NCBI GenBank assembly: GCA_046330435.1
Contig: JAXLST010000011.1
Coordinates: 124,001-188,000, forward strand
Length of the DNA stretch: 64,000 nt
Source: Ga0077560 sp046330435
GTDB taxonomy: Bacteria; Actinomycetota; Thermoleophilia; Miltoncostaeales; Miltoncostaeaceae
Reading direction: 5' to 3'
Shown: positions 16,397-25,108 of the stretch, one piece after another
Layout of the letters: every line of letters starts with the position of its first letter
Numbering within the stretch: the first letter of the stretch is position 1
The notes under the pieces: generated by a model
Told to the model about the DNA's origin: nothing
Database searches by the model: none
Seen by the model: only the letters and a program-made list of their open reading frames with translations
Program-made: the position numbers and the translations under genes

Positions 16397-17494
16397 ATGG
16401 CCGTAGCCGCACAAGCGCAGCTCCCTCTCCGCCCCACTGACGTCCTTCGGGATGCCGTGTCTTTGCTCATCGATCGGCTGCCGTCCAGCTGGACGCGGTC
16501 GGTCGAAGAGGCGGTTCGCATCGACGGCCGGCTGATCGAGGCCGTCGTTGACTTCACGTTGCCCGATGGTCTGCGCACCGTCCTCGCGATCGAGGCGAAG
16601 ACGAACGTGCAGGCGGGCACGGTGTCGCAGCTTGCCCGGGATGCCATCGAGGCCGCAGCCCTGGTGAGCACTGAACAGGCGATGGCGACTCCGGTCCTTG
16701 TGGCCAGGTACCTGTCGCCCCCCGTCCGCGCAGCTCTCGTGGAGGCGGGGGTCGGCTACGTGGATCTGACCGGCAACGTGTTCATCCGGATCGACCGCCC
16801 CGCGTTGTTCGTCCGGGATGTCGGGGCGGATCGCGACCCGTGGCGCGGCCCCGGGCGTCCTCGCGGCAATCTGCGCGGCGCGACCGGCGTCCGGCTCGCC
16901 AGGGCGCTCGCTGACTTCGCCGGCCCGTGCAGCGTCCCGGAGTTGGCGAAGCGAGGTGGCGCATCGGTGGGCGCGACGTACCGGATGGTGGAGTTCCTGG
17001 AGCAGGAGGGCCTGATCACCCGGGAACCGCGCGCCCCGATCACCGAGGTGGACTGGCGACGCATCCTGGAGCGGCGCGGCGCGGAGGTCGGCACCGAGCA
17101 GACCGAGCGGATGTCGCTCTACCTCGAACCCCGCGGGATTCCGGAGTTGCTGACCAAGCTCCGGGCGAGCCGCCAGCGATATGTCCTGACCGGTTCCCTG
17201 GCCGCCCGGTACTACGACGAGGGTGTTTCGCCACAGCTCGCCATGCTGTTCGCCGATCCGGCCGAACCGCTGGTCGATGAACTTGGGCTCCGTCCCTCGC
17301 CGTCGGGCAACGTGCTGGTGGGGGTGCCAGAGGACCCGGTGACCTTCGAGCGCGCACAGAACATGGCCGGCCTGCGGGTCGCCGCCCCCAGCCAGGCCGT
17401 ACTCGACCTGCTCGCCGGCCCAGGCCGAGGGCCATCCGAGGCGGCGATGCTCCTGGATTGGATGGAGCGCAACCCGGATGCCTGGCGCCAGTAG
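16397..17494 (+). CDS. AbiEi-like antitoxin/regulator with nuclease-like N-terminal domain
   Basis: 365 residues, longer than classical AbiEi. Residues about 40-80 (VVDFTLPDG then VLAIEAKT) contain a D...ExK arrangement like the PD-(D/E)xK nuclease fold. The segment GVGYVDLTGNVFI follows, then a winged helix (VPELAKRGGASVGATYRMVEFL near 175-200) and a C-terminal AbiEi-type domain. The gene overlaps the nucleotidyltransferase gene by 17 bases, the gene order of type IV toxin-antitoxin systems, where the first protein represses transcription and neutralises the toxin. Whether the nuclease-like site is active is unknown. Confidence 0.72.
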   Translation: MAVAAQAQLPLRPTDVLRDAVSLLIDRLPSSWTRSVEEAVRIDGRLIEAVVDFTLPDGLRTVLAIEAKTNVQAGTVSQLARDAIEAAALVSTEQAMATPVLVARYLSPPVRAALVEAGVGYVDLTGNVFIRIDRPALFVRDVGADRDPWRGPGRPRGNLRGATGVRLARALADFAGPCSVPELAKRGGASVGATYRMVEFLEQEGLITREPRAPITEVDWRRILERRGAEVGTEQTERMSLYLEPRGIPELLTKLRASRQRYVLTGSLAARYYDEGVSPQLAMLFADPAEPLVDELGLRPSPSGNVLVGVPEDPVTFERAQNMAGLRVAAPSQAVLDLLAGPGRGPSEAAMLLDWMERNPDAWRQ

Positions 17495-18296
17495 CCCTGA
17501 GGCGAAGGCCCGTCGCGCGCTCCTTGACGCGCTGCAGGCCCTTGGCGCGCACGCCGCCGCCGTGGTCCTGATCGGAGCACAGGCCATCTACCTGCACACC
17601 GGCGACGCCCCGGTCACCCTGGAGCCGTTCACGAAGGACGCCGACCTCGCCCTGAACCCGGCCGAGCTGGGTGAACACCCGCTCATCGAGGAAGCGATGA
17701 CCGCGGCGGGGTTCGTGCTGGACCCGGTCGCGCGCCAGCCCGGGACATGGTTGAGCCCCAACGGCTTCCCTGTGGACCTGATGGTTCCCGAGGCGCTCTC
17801 GGGACCCGAGGGCCGGCGTGGCGCCCGCATTCCGCCGCACGGCACCATGGCCGCCCGTCGGGCCGCGGGACTCGAAGCCGCCATGGTCGACCGCCACCCC
17901 ATGCGGATCTCCGCGCTCGATCCAAGCGACAACCGGAAATACGAGATCAGCGTGGCCGGCCCAGCGGCGCTGCTCGTGAGCAAGCTCCACAAGATCGGCG
18001 AACGCCGGGACACTCCCGAGCGGCTGCTCGACAAGGACGCCCACGACATCTACCGCCTCCTGGTCGCGATGCCCACCGGCGTGCTCGCTCAGCGCCTGTC
18101 GGTTCTCCGGAGAGACGCGGTTGCGGGTGAGGCAACCGAGCGAGCCGTCCAGTTCTTCGCCGACCTCTTCTGCCGCGAAGGAGCAATGGGTGCCACGATG
18201 GCTGGCCGGGCAGAGGTGGCTGTCGGCTCACCCGCGACGGTCTCGGCCTCAACCGCTGCACTCGCCGCCGACCTGATCGAAGCCCTAAGCCACTGA
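17478..18296 (+). CDS. AbiEii-like nucleotidyltransferase toxin
   Basis: 272 residues of the nucleotidyltransferase AbiEii/DUF1814-like superfamily. VVLIGAQAIYLHTG provides the Gly/Ala-rich turn. FTKDADLAL supplies the acidic pair of the active site. LLVSKLHKIGERRD and KDAHDIYRLL match the C-terminal Lys and Asp motifs of the family. Such toxins transfer nucleotides to RNA or protein targets and cause growth arrest or phage abortive infection. ATG 17478 lies inside the 3' end of the AbiEi-like gene, so the two are coupled. As cargo of the integrated element it may serve stabilisation or defence. Confidence 0.78.
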   Translation: MPGASSPEAKARRALLDALQALGAHAAAVVLIGAQAIYLHTGDAPVTLEPFTKDADLALNPAELGEHPLIEEAMTAAGFVLDPVARQPGTWLSPNGFPVDLMVPEALSGPEGRRGARIPPHGTMAARRAAGLEAAMVDRHPMRISALDPSDNRKYEISVAGPAALLVSKLHKIGERRDTPERLLDKDAHDIYRLLVAMPTGVLAQRLSVLRRDAVAGEATERAVQFFADLFCREGAMGATMAGRAEVAVGSPATVSASTAALAADLIEALSH

Positions 18297-18496
18297 TCGC
18301 CCGCGCCGGGAGTCTGGGCCGACCGCCCCCGCGGAACGTCGGCCTCGAACACGTTGCCTCCCCGAACGGTGCTCACGGCAGACACCGCCCCGAACTGACG
18401 GTTCGCCGAGGCCACTCCTGACGCACCGCGGACGTCCATTCGAACGCAATCGTCTCGTGCTGTCACACTCGCGAACGTGCCGGGAACAGGCGGTCG

Positions 18497-19006
18497 ATGA
18501 CCGATAATCCTGACGGGGCTTTCGAGGCACTGCACCGTGAGCACTACAGGGCCGTGCTTGCGTACGCCCGCCGCAGAGTGCCTGCCGCCGAGGCCGACGA
18601 CGTGGTCGCCGAGACCTTCACGGCGGCTTGGCGCAACTTGCACCGGGTGCCGGCGGACCCTCTCCCGTGGCTCTTGGGCGTCGCGCGCAACGTGGTCCTA
18701 CACCAGCGTCGCGCCCACGCCCGTCGCGACGCCCTCTCCCGCCGACTGAGTGAGCAGTTCGTGCAGATCCAGCCGAACACCGAGCCGATCGACCACGGAG
18801 TTCTTAGGGCGCTTGCCGGGTTGCCGGAACTTGACCGGGAGATCCTGATGCTCGTGGGATGGGACGGGCGGTCGGTCAAGGAGGCGGCCCAGATCATGAG
18901 CACCAGCCACGTCGCCGCCAGGGCGCGCCTGCACCGCGCTCGCCGCCGACTGTCAAGCAGCCTGGGGATGTCGGCAACCGGCTATCCGACGAAGGAGCGG
19001 GCGTGA
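18497..19006 (+). CDS. ECF-type RNA polymerase sigma factor
   Basis: 169 residues. Region 2 is recognisable in FEALHREHYRAVLAYARRR and the following EADDVVAETFTAAWRN. Region 4 is in LPELDREILMLVGWDGRSVKEAAQ with the helix-turn-helix STSHVAARARLHRARRRL. There is no C-terminal extension. It would redirect RNA polymerase to a few promoters, possibly including its own. It is coupled by a GTGA overlap to a single-span membrane protein, the usual sigma/anti-sigma arrangement. Its position inside the mobile element is unusual and suggests element-specific control. Confidence 0.88.
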   Translation: MTDNPDGAFEALHREHYRAVLAYARRRVPAAEADDVVAETFTAAWRNLHRVPADPLPWLLGVARNVVLHQRRAHARRDALSRRLSEQFVQIQPNTEPIDHGVLRALAGLPELDREILMLVGWDGRSVKEAAQIMSTSHVAARARLHRARRRLSSSLGMSATGYPTKERA

Positions 19007-19959
19007 GCAGCACAGACGATGCCTGGCGTCGGTTCAAAGGCACGAACCCGATCGACCCCGAGGGACTGCCTTCCGCTGACGCAGCCCGGATGGATGCCTG
19101 CAAGGCGGCCCCGATTCAGCGCCTGCCTGGCACGTACAGGTCCATGTTCCGTGCCATTCGCCCGGCGGTTGGGCTGACGACCCTCGTCGTCGTGATCGGC
19201 GGCGTACTGCTGTTGGCCCTGCCCAGAGGGACGGACAGCCCCTCTGGTGCACGGCCGAACACCACTTCGCCAACTTCTCCTGCTCCTCTGGATGGCGGAG
19301 GCCGTCGCGTCATCGCCGACTACAACGACGACGGTGAGATCGACGCCTGCTATCCGGATGCGGCGTTCCTGTCCGCTCTCGATCTCGCGTCGGCTGACGC
19401 CCAACAGTACGGATCGATGATCAATGCGATCGCTCTGAAGCAGGCGGATTGCAATGGTGTCACCCAACGCACAGCTGAGGTGGAGGACGGTTACGCGGTC
19501 CTTCAGCGGCCCCCGACAGCCATGGATCAACCGCCGGCAAGGATTTCCGATGCCCTCCCGCAGGCCGACCTTGCGCGTGCCCGAGCGGTCGTCATCGGGG
19601 CGACCACCTACTTTGTCGTCCCAGAGGCCCGTGGGGTGTGTCTTGTCGAGATCCCCGGCGGGTTCGCGTGTGGACGGCTGCCGGACATGCTCAGCAGGCC
19701 GCTCGTGCTCAACAGCCTGTGTGTTCGCGACGCGCCGGGACAGGCGCGGATCGCGGGTCTGGTGACCAACACGGTCACCAGGGTCGAGATCTTGACTGAG
19801 GACGGAGGGCGGGGAGAGGCCAACCTCACCGAGAACGTGTTCGAGATCTTGATTCCGAAGGATCCCCTACCTACCCAGATCCTGGTGACGAAAGCTGATG
19901 GCTCCACAAGCCTCATCCCCGCTGGAATCCCGCGCGACAGCCAACCTGTTCGCTGCTGA
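19003..19959 (+). CDS. membrane-anchored putative anti-sigma factor
   Basis: 318 residues with about 55 cytoplasmic residues, one membrane span (TTLVVVIGGVLLLALPRG) and a large outer domain beginning with a Pro/Ser/Thr linker. GTG 19003 overlaps the sigma gene's stop (GTGA). The topology fits an anti-sigma factor, but the cytoplasmic part lacks the HxxxCxxC zinc signature and the outer domain matches nothing I know. The outer domain contains several cysteines and could sense a signal. Function is inferred from context. Confidence 0.65.
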   Translation: MSSTDDAWRRFKGTNPIDPEGLPSADAARMDACKAAPIQRLPGTYRSMFRAIRPAVGLTTLVVVIGGVLLLALPRGTDSPSGARPNTTSPTSPAPLDGGGRRVIADYNDDGEIDACYPDAAFLSALDLASADAQQYGSMINAIALKQADCNGVTQRTAEVEDGYAVLQRPPTAMDQPPARISDALPQADLARARAVVIGATTYFVVPEARGVCLVEIPGGFACGRLPDMLSRPLVLNSLCVRDAPGQARIAGLVTNTVTRVEILTEDGGRGEANLTENVFEILIPKDPLPTQILVTKADGSTSLIPAGIPRDSQPVRC

Positions 19960-20140
19960 GCAGGCGTGCAGGGTTCGTCCCGGCCAGCCGATCGGCGCGT
20001 GACGCCGAAATCCGTCCCGCGGATTGAGGGTCACTTGCGACCGGGACCTCCAGCGGACGCGGCGTCGGAACTGCCGGGGGCGGAGGCCAGACAAGGCAGG
20101 GACGAATGACTTTCTACCCGCGGAATCCGAGGCGCCGAAC

Positions 20141-20153
20141 TGTCCGAGAACCG
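20141..20153. promoter_or_regulatory. probable integrase arm site, right end
   Basis: TGTCCGAGAACCG here is identical to 9286-9298 near the left end and is followed by another partial copy (GTCCGAG). It lies 54 bases inside attR. The rest of 19960-20207 shows no gene. Confidence 0.5.
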
Positions 20154-20207
20154 TCCGAGTTCTTGGTGCCTCACTGAATTCCCTGCAAATGAGCACTTCT
20201 GGGATCT

Positions 20208-20249
20208 CTTTCAAGGCGGCAGCACGGGTTCGAATCCCGTTGGGGGCAT
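20208..20249 (+). repeat. attR: 42-bp tRNA-Glu 3'-end repeat
   Basis: An exact second copy of 9124-9165, not preceded by a tRNA 5' half. This is the displaced original 3' end of the chromosomal tRNA-Glu gene and marks the right limit of the element. Confidence 0.93.
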
Positions 20250-20291
20250 CGTCGTCGTCCGCGGTCCGGGCGGCGCGGTACGAATCCCCGG

Positions 20292-21545
20292 GTGGACACG
20301 CTCCGGACGCTCTGGGGACACGCGGACTTCCGCCGGCTGTGGCTCGGCCAGTCGCTGAGCGAGGTCGGCAACCGCATGACCACCGTGGTCATCGCGATGT
20401 ACGTCCTGCACCTCACCGGCTCGACGGGCGCGGTGGGCGCGGTGCTGGCGGCGGAGGCGGTCGCCACCACGCTGGCGCTGCCGTTCGGCGGGGTCATCGC
20501 CGACCGGGTCCCCCGCAGGCGGGTGATGATCGCCACCGACCTGGTGCGGCTGGCCGCCCAGGGGGCCATCGCCGTCCTGGCCTTCACCACGGCGCCCCCG
20601 GTGTGGCTCATCGCGCTGCTGGTGGCCGCCACCGGCGCGGCCGGGGGCTTCTTCCAGCCCGCGTACCGGGGCCTGCTGCCGCAGACCATCCCGGAGGACC
20701 TCATCCAGGAGGCCCAGACCGTCTCCCAGGTCTCGCGCAACCTGGCCCTGCTGGTGGGGCCCGCGGTGGGCGCGGTGCTCGCCGTGTCCGCGGGCTTCGG
20801 ATGGGCGTACGTCGTGGACGCCGGCACGTTCGCCGCCAGCGCCGCCCTGCTGGTGGGGGTCCGCGCCCGGGCCCGCGGCGAGGCGCGCGACCGCGCGCAG
20901 ACCCCTTCGCTGCGGCGTGACCTGGCCGAGGGGCTCGGCGAGGTCACCTCGCGCCCCTGGGTGTGGGTAACGGTGCTGTGGACCCTGGGCTGGGTGATGC
21001 TGTGCCTGGCGCCGTACTTCGCGCTGGGCGCGGCGGTGGGACGCGACCTGTACGACGACACCCGGATGTTCGGGTGGATGGAGGCCGCCGCCGGGGCCGG
21101 GGCCGTCGCCGGGGTCGTCGGGGGCTTCCGGTGGCGCCCCGCGCGGCCGATGCTCGCCGCCCTGTGCACCCCGGCGGGCTGGCTCACCGCGCTCCTGCTG
21201 TTCGCGCACGGCGCGCCGGTGTGGCTGGTGCTCCCGGTCATGGCCGTCGGCGGGGCGATGTTCACGATGTTCGAGGTCCTGTGGACCACGTCGCTCACCC
21301 GGTTCATCCCGCCGCACGCGATCTCACGCGTGAGCGCCTGGTGCTGGATCGTCCCGAGCGCCGCCATGCCCCTGGGCTTCGCCGCCGCCGGCGCGTTGGG
21401 CGCGCGCATGGAACCGGCGACCGTCCTCACGGCCGCGACGCTCGCCGGCGCCGCCACCACCCTCGCCGCGCTCGCGTCGCCCGGTGTCAGGACGCTGCGC
21501 GACCCGCGGCGCACCCCCGCGCCGGAGGTCGTCCCGGAGGCCTGA
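20292..21545 (+). CDS. MFS transporter (enterobactin/macrolide-efflux type)
   Basis: 417 residues with about twelve hydrophobic spans. The N-terminal DFRRLWLGQSLSEVGNRM and the loop FGGVIADRVPRRRVMIATD between spans 2 and 3 are typical of the MFS_3/MFS_1 drug-efflux group. These are proton-driven exporters in the cytoplasmic membrane; the substrate is not predictable. GTG 20292 begins just 42 bases after attR, so this is the first chromosomal gene right of the element. Its promoter may have been affected by the insertion. Confidence 0.85.
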   Translation: MDTLRTLWGHADFRRLWLGQSLSEVGNRMTTVVIAMYVLHLTGSTGAVGAVLAAEAVATTLALPFGGVIADRVPRRRVMIATDLVRLAAQGAIAVLAFTTAPPVWLIALLVAATGAAGGFFQPAYRGLLPQTIPEDLIQEAQTVSQVSRNLALLVGPAVGAVLAVSAGFGWAYVVDAGTFAASAALLVGVRARARGEARDRAQTPSLRRDLAEGLGEVTSRPWVWVTVLWTLGWVMLCLAPYFALGAAVGRDLYDDTRMFGWMEAAAGAGAVAGVVGGFRWRPARPMLAALCTPAGWLTALLLFAHGAPVWLVLPVMAVGGAMFTMFEVLWTTSLTRFIPPHAISRVSAWCWIVPSAAMPLGFAAAGALGARMEPATVLTAATLAGAATTLAALASPGVRTLRDPRRTPAPEVVPEA

Positions 21546-21594
21546 CGCCCGGAAGGCGTCCAGCAAATGGGACGACGTGCCGATCACATGGCGT

Positions 21595-23568
21595 ATGCGC
21601 CTCCTCCCCGCCGTGGCCCTCGCCTGCGCCGCCGCCCTCGTCGCCGCCGCGCCCGCCACCCCCAGCTGGACCGATCCCGTCACCATCGTTCCCGACGCCG
21701 GGACCATGTACGCCGGAGCCCCGCTCCTGTTCACCCCCCAGGGCGACGCCGTGGCGGTGTGGCAGTCCACCGGCGGCGGGTCGATGGTCCAGGCCGCGAG
21801 CAGGACGCCCGGCGGGGAGTGGACCGGTCCGGTCACCCTGGCGGCCGATGGGGCGAGCCCCGTCGCCGCCGTCCGCCCGGACGGCACGGTGCTCGCCGTG
21901 TGGGTCACCACGGGCGGCGGCTCCTCGCGGGTCCAGGCCGCGACACGGACCCCGGCGGGCGTCTGGAGCCCCGCCACGACCCTGTCGGCCGACGGGGAGA
22001 CCGCAGCCGATCCGACGGCGACCCCCGGCCCCGGCGGCACGTTCGCCGTGGCGTGGAGCATCGGCACCATCACGAACCGCGTCCAGACCGTCACCCGCGC
22101 CGCCGACGGCACATGGAGCGCGCCCGTGGACGTCTCACCGGCGGGCGTCAACGCCGCCAAACCGAGGATCGTCGTCGCGCCCGACGGCAGCGCCGTGGCG
22201 GCATGGAGCCTCTCCGTCAGCGGCACCAACCAGGTGCAGGCGGCGTCCCGGGACACCGCGGGCGTGTGGGCCGCCCCCGAGATGGTCACCACGGTGTACG
22301 CGCCCTCCCCGTACGAGTACAGCCTCGCCGATGGACCGTTCCTCGCCATCGACGGCGACGCGACCGTCACCGCCGCGTGGGCTCGCGGCGACGGGGCCGG
22401 CGTGTTCGTCGTCCAGGCCGCCACCCGCCCTGCGGGCGGGAGCTGGAGCGCCCCCGCGACCCTGTCGGACGCCGGCGGGTATTCACGGGCGCCGCGGATC
22501 GCGGCGTCCGCCGACGCGACCACCGTCGCCTGGAACTCGAACGGCGCGACGGTGGTGAACAGCTCCACCCGCCCGCGGGGCGGTGGCTGGGAGGCATCGG
22601 TGCGCCACTCGCCGCTCACCGTGTCGGCCTCGAACCCGGACGTGGCGATGTCCGCCGACGGCACCACCGCCGTCAGCTGGAGGCTGACGATGGGATCGCA
22701 GCACCTGGTCCAGGTCGCGACGCGCGCTCCCGGGCAGTCCTGGGGATCGGCGACGAGCGTCAACTCCGCGTGGGACACGCGGTTCCTCCCGCGTGTCGCC
22801 CTCGACGCCTCGGGCAGCGTCGCGGTGACGTGGCTGAGCGGCACCGCCGGCCCCGGCTCTGTCACCGGTGCGTCGATCCTGCTGACGGCGCTGGACCGCA
22901 CGGCGCCCACCGCGACGGTGGGCGTGCCCTCCACCGGCACCACGGGAACCGCCGTGGCGTTCACCGCCACCGTCGGCGACCTCTTCAGCGCACCGGTCGA
23001 CGTGACATGGGACTTCGGGGACGGGGCCACCGGCGCCGGCACCTCGGTGAGCCACACCTACGCGACCGCCGGTGACCGCACCGTGACGGTCGTCGCAACG
23101 GACGCGTCCGGGAACGCCACCACCCTGACCCGTTCCATCTCGGTGAGCGCCCCGCCGCCGGCGCCGCCCGCTCCTCCCTCCGATCCGGCGCCCCCTGCCG
23201 CCCCCGAGCCCACGCCTCCGTCGGATGACGCATCCCCCGCCGAGCCCGAACCCACGCCGGACCTGCGCATCACCGGCCCGAAGCGGCTGGTGGTCTCCGG
23301 CGGCACAGCCCGCGTGCGCGTCGGCTGCAGCGGTGCCACCTGCGCCGGCCGCATCGGGCTCCGCGTGGGACAACAGGTGGTCGCCACCCGCCAGTTCACC
23401 GCGGCCGCCGGCACCGAGGCCACCGTCCCCGTGCGTCTGCCGGCCGCCGTGCAGCGCCGGTTCCGCCGCGGTGGGGTGGTACCCGCCACCATCGAGCTGC
23501 ACGTCCGGTCGGGGAGCCGGTGGGTCCTCGACTCCCGGCGGGTGGTCACCCTCACCGCGGGCGGATGA
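21595..23568 (+). CDS. secreted repeat protein with PKD domain
   Basis: About 657 residues. A signal peptide (MRLLPAVALACAAALVAAAPA) precedes a long region of degenerate repeats of the type VQAATRTPAGVWSPA..LSADG, resembling beta-propeller/sialidase-like blades. A PKD domain follows (VTWDFGDGATGAGTSVSHTY, about 455-535), then a Pro-rich linker and a C-terminal beta domain. It is presumably extracellular or wall-associated and involved in binding; no catalytic motif is visible. The start could be GTG 21577. A second, shorter protein of this kind lies at 32094-33317. Its 3' end overlaps the convergent Cys-rich ORF by 17 bases. Confidence 0.75.
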   Translation: MRLLPAVALACAAALVAAAPATPSWTDPVTIVPDAGTMYAGAPLLFTPQGDAVAVWQSTGGGSMVQAASRTPGGEWTGPVTLAADGASPVAAVRPDGTVLAVWVTTGGGSSRVQAATRTPAGVWSPATTLSADGETAADPTATPGPGGTFAVAWSIGTITNRVQTVTRAADGTWSAPVDVSPAGVNAAKPRIVVAPDGSAVAAWSLSVSGTNQVQAASRDTAGVWAAPEMVTTVYAPSPYEYSLADGPFLAIDGDATVTAAWARGDGAGVFVVQAATRPAGGSWSAPATLSDAGGYSRAPRIAASADATTVAWNSNGATVVNSSTRPRGGGWEASVRHSPLTVSASNPDVAMSADGTTAVSWRLTMGSQHLVQVATRAPGQSWGSATSVNSAWDTRFLPRVALDASGSVAVTWLSGTAGPGSVTGASILLTALDRTAPTATVGVPSTGTTGTAVAFTATVGDLFSAPVDVTWDFGDGATGAGTSVSHTYATAGDRTVTVVATDASGNATTLTRSISVSAPPPAPPAPPSDPAPPAAPEPTPPSDDASPAEPEPTPDLRITGPKRLVVSGGTARVRVGCSGATCAGRIGLRVGQQVVATRQFTAAAGTEATVPVRLPAAVQRRFRRGGVVPATIELHVRSGSRWVLDSRRVVTLTAGG

Positions 23569-23749
23569 CGAGAAGCCCGGCGGGGGCATATTGCGCCTCC
23601 GCCGGCCGCTGCCGCGTGCGCGCCGGCACGGCGGTGCCGGACGCGGGGCCGCGGGCACGCGGCACGCCGCAGTTCGGCAGCCCGCCGCAATGGCGGGTGT
23701 CGGGCACGCGGCACACCTTGCATCCGCAGCGGCAGTAGAGGCCGGTCAT
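23552..23749 (-). CDS. small cysteine-rich protein coupled to a decarboxylase
   Basis: 65 residues, with six cysteines clustered in the first half (CRCGCKVC, then C21 and C27) and a basic, Pro/Ala-rich tail. The cluster could bind a metal ion such as zinc or an iron-sulfur centre. ATG 23749 overlaps the decarboxylase stop by four bases (ATGA) in the same direction, which argues for a real, co-translated gene. No family recognised. The 3' end overlaps the convergent PKD gene. Confidence 0.5.
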   Translation of the reverse strand: MTGLYCRCGCKVCRVPDTRHCGGLPNCGVPRARGPASGTAVPARTRQRPAEAQYAPAGLLVIRPR

Positions 23750-24936
23750 CGCCGGTCCCCCTCCGTCTCGCGGCGGGCGACGTCGCGGGTGAGCTCGGCC
23801 AGGAATGTGCCCAGCAGATCGTGGGTCGCGTGGGGGACGCACACCACGTGCGCCCGGCCGCCGGCCCGCGCGAGGCTCCAGCGGCGCACCAGCCGCTCGC
23901 CGGGCTCGTCGAACACCACCGTCAGGGAGTGCGGGTTCAGCAGTGGGTCGAGGCCCAGCACGCGCAGGTGCTCGTACAGGAACACCGCGTTGTCGCGGCA
24001 GGTGGCGACCTCCTCCGCGAAGCCGGACCCGTCGGGTCCTCCACGGGTGTGGATCGCGTGCCACAGGTAGAGCGGGGCCTGGCCGTTGCGGCTGCCGCCG
24101 ATGGTGGCGTCCAGCGCCCCGATGTACGGGATGCGCGTCTGGATGCGTGCGACGTGCTCCCGGCGCGTCACCACGATCCCGCAGGGGAACGGGGCGCCCA
24201 GGAACTTGTGCCCCGAGACCGAGACGCTCTCGATGGGGAGGTCGAACGAGATCCGGGGCGCGCCGGCCATGAACGGCAGGGTCATCCCCGACAGCGCCGC
24301 GTCGGCGTGCAGGTGGTACGCGACGCCGGCCCGCTCCAGCACCTCCACGACGTCCCCGATGTCGTCGTGGGCACCGGTCATGGTGGTGCCGAGGTTCACG
24401 CAGAGCACGGCCGGGCGCCCGCGGTCCGCGCGGATGGCCTCCGCCAGGGCCGCCGGGTCGATGCGGCCGTCCGGCAGGCAGGCCACCACCCGGGCGTCCA
24501 TCCGCAGCAGGCGGCCGGCCTTCGCCACCGAGTAGTGGGTGGCGGCCGAGTGGTAGAGCACCGCGTCCGGCAGCGCCTCGCGCCCCAGGTACAGGCCGTA
24601 CAGGTTCCCCTCGGACCCGCTGGAGGTCACGTAGCCCCACGCGTCCTCCGGTGGCAGGTCGTAGCGGCGCTCGAACCAGGCGATCACCTCGCGCTCGAAC
24701 TCGGTGGAGTTCACCCCGTAGAGCAGGTCCGAGTACGGGTCACCCAGGTTGTCGAGGTTGAAGCGCATGAACCGCAGCAGCGGCGTGTGGTCGAACCGCA
24801 TGCTCTCCGGGTAGCCCAGCAGCCGCCCGGCCCGCGCCGCGAGCCGGTGCTCCAGGGACCGCAGGCGGTCCTCGACGGCGTCCCGGGGCCCGACATCGAC
24901 GGTCGCCGGAGCCCGGCCGATCGCGTGCACGCTCAT
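23746..24936 (-). CDS. PLP-dependent decarboxylase, histidine-decarboxylase-like
   Basis: 396 residues of the group II amino acid decarboxylases, close in size and layout to bacterial histidine decarboxylase and plant serine decarboxylase. GYVTSSGSEGNLYGLY contributes cofactor-phosphate contacts, HADAALSG holds the aspartate that pairs with the pyridine nitrogen, and SVSGHKFLGAP carries the Schiff-base lysine near residue 243. The likely reaction is amino acid to amine plus carbon dioxide; substrate choice between histidine and serine is open. ATG 24936 has a good SD (AGGAGAGG). It forms a two-gene unit with the Cys-rich mini-protein. Confidence 0.85.
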   Translation of the reverse strand: MSVHAIGRAPATVDVGPRDAVEDRLRSLEHRLAARAGRLLGYPESMRFDHTPLLRFMRFNLDNLGDPYSDLLYGVNSTEFEREVIAWFERRYDLPPEDAWGYVTSSGSEGNLYGLYLGREALPDAVLYHSAATHYSVAKAGRLLRMDARVVACLPDGRIDPAALAEAIRADRGRPAVLCVNLGTTMTGAHDDIGDVVEVLERAGVAYHLHADAALSGMTLPFMAGAPRISFDLPIESVSVSGHKFLGAPFPCGIVVTRREHVARIQTRIPYIGALDATIGGSRNGQAPLYLWHAIHTRGGPDGSGFAEEVATCRDNAVFLYEHLRVLGLDPLLNPHSLTVVFDEPGERLVRRWSLARAGGRAHVVCVPHATHDLLGTFLAELTRDVARRETEGDRR

Positions 24937-25108
24937 GTCCGTTCCTCTCCTTCGGTCGACGCCCGCCGACGCGGCGGACGACGGCACTGTCCGCCGCCGA
25001 GGTGCGTGGTGGGAGACGCCCAAGGGGTGGGATCGCCTACCCGCCGAAACCCCAGGGGCGAGACGCCGGGGCTCACGTACGCGCCCTCCCGGCCGATAGC
25101 GCGGGCGC

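Larger units (their letters stand above)
9124..20249. mobile_element. 11.1-kb integrative mobilizable element in tRNA-Glu
   Basis: Two identical 42-bp copies of the tRNA-Glu 3' end (9124-9165 and 20208-20249) bound a segment with a tyrosine integrase next to the tRNA, an excisionase-like gene, a MobF relaxase and cargo. The interior, especially 13.8-20.2 kb, has visibly lower GC and poorer codon bias than the flanking genes, consistent with transfer. No VirB/VirD4-like, TraB-like or replication genes are seen, so it would need a helper system to conjugate. The unit length between the two crossover points is 11,084 bp. Confidence 0.92.

Noticed and set aside
9124..20249. Self-transmissible conjugative element or prophage
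   Set aside because: No type IV secretion, TraB-like translocase, replication, capsid, terminase or tail genes are visible; only the mobilisation module is present.
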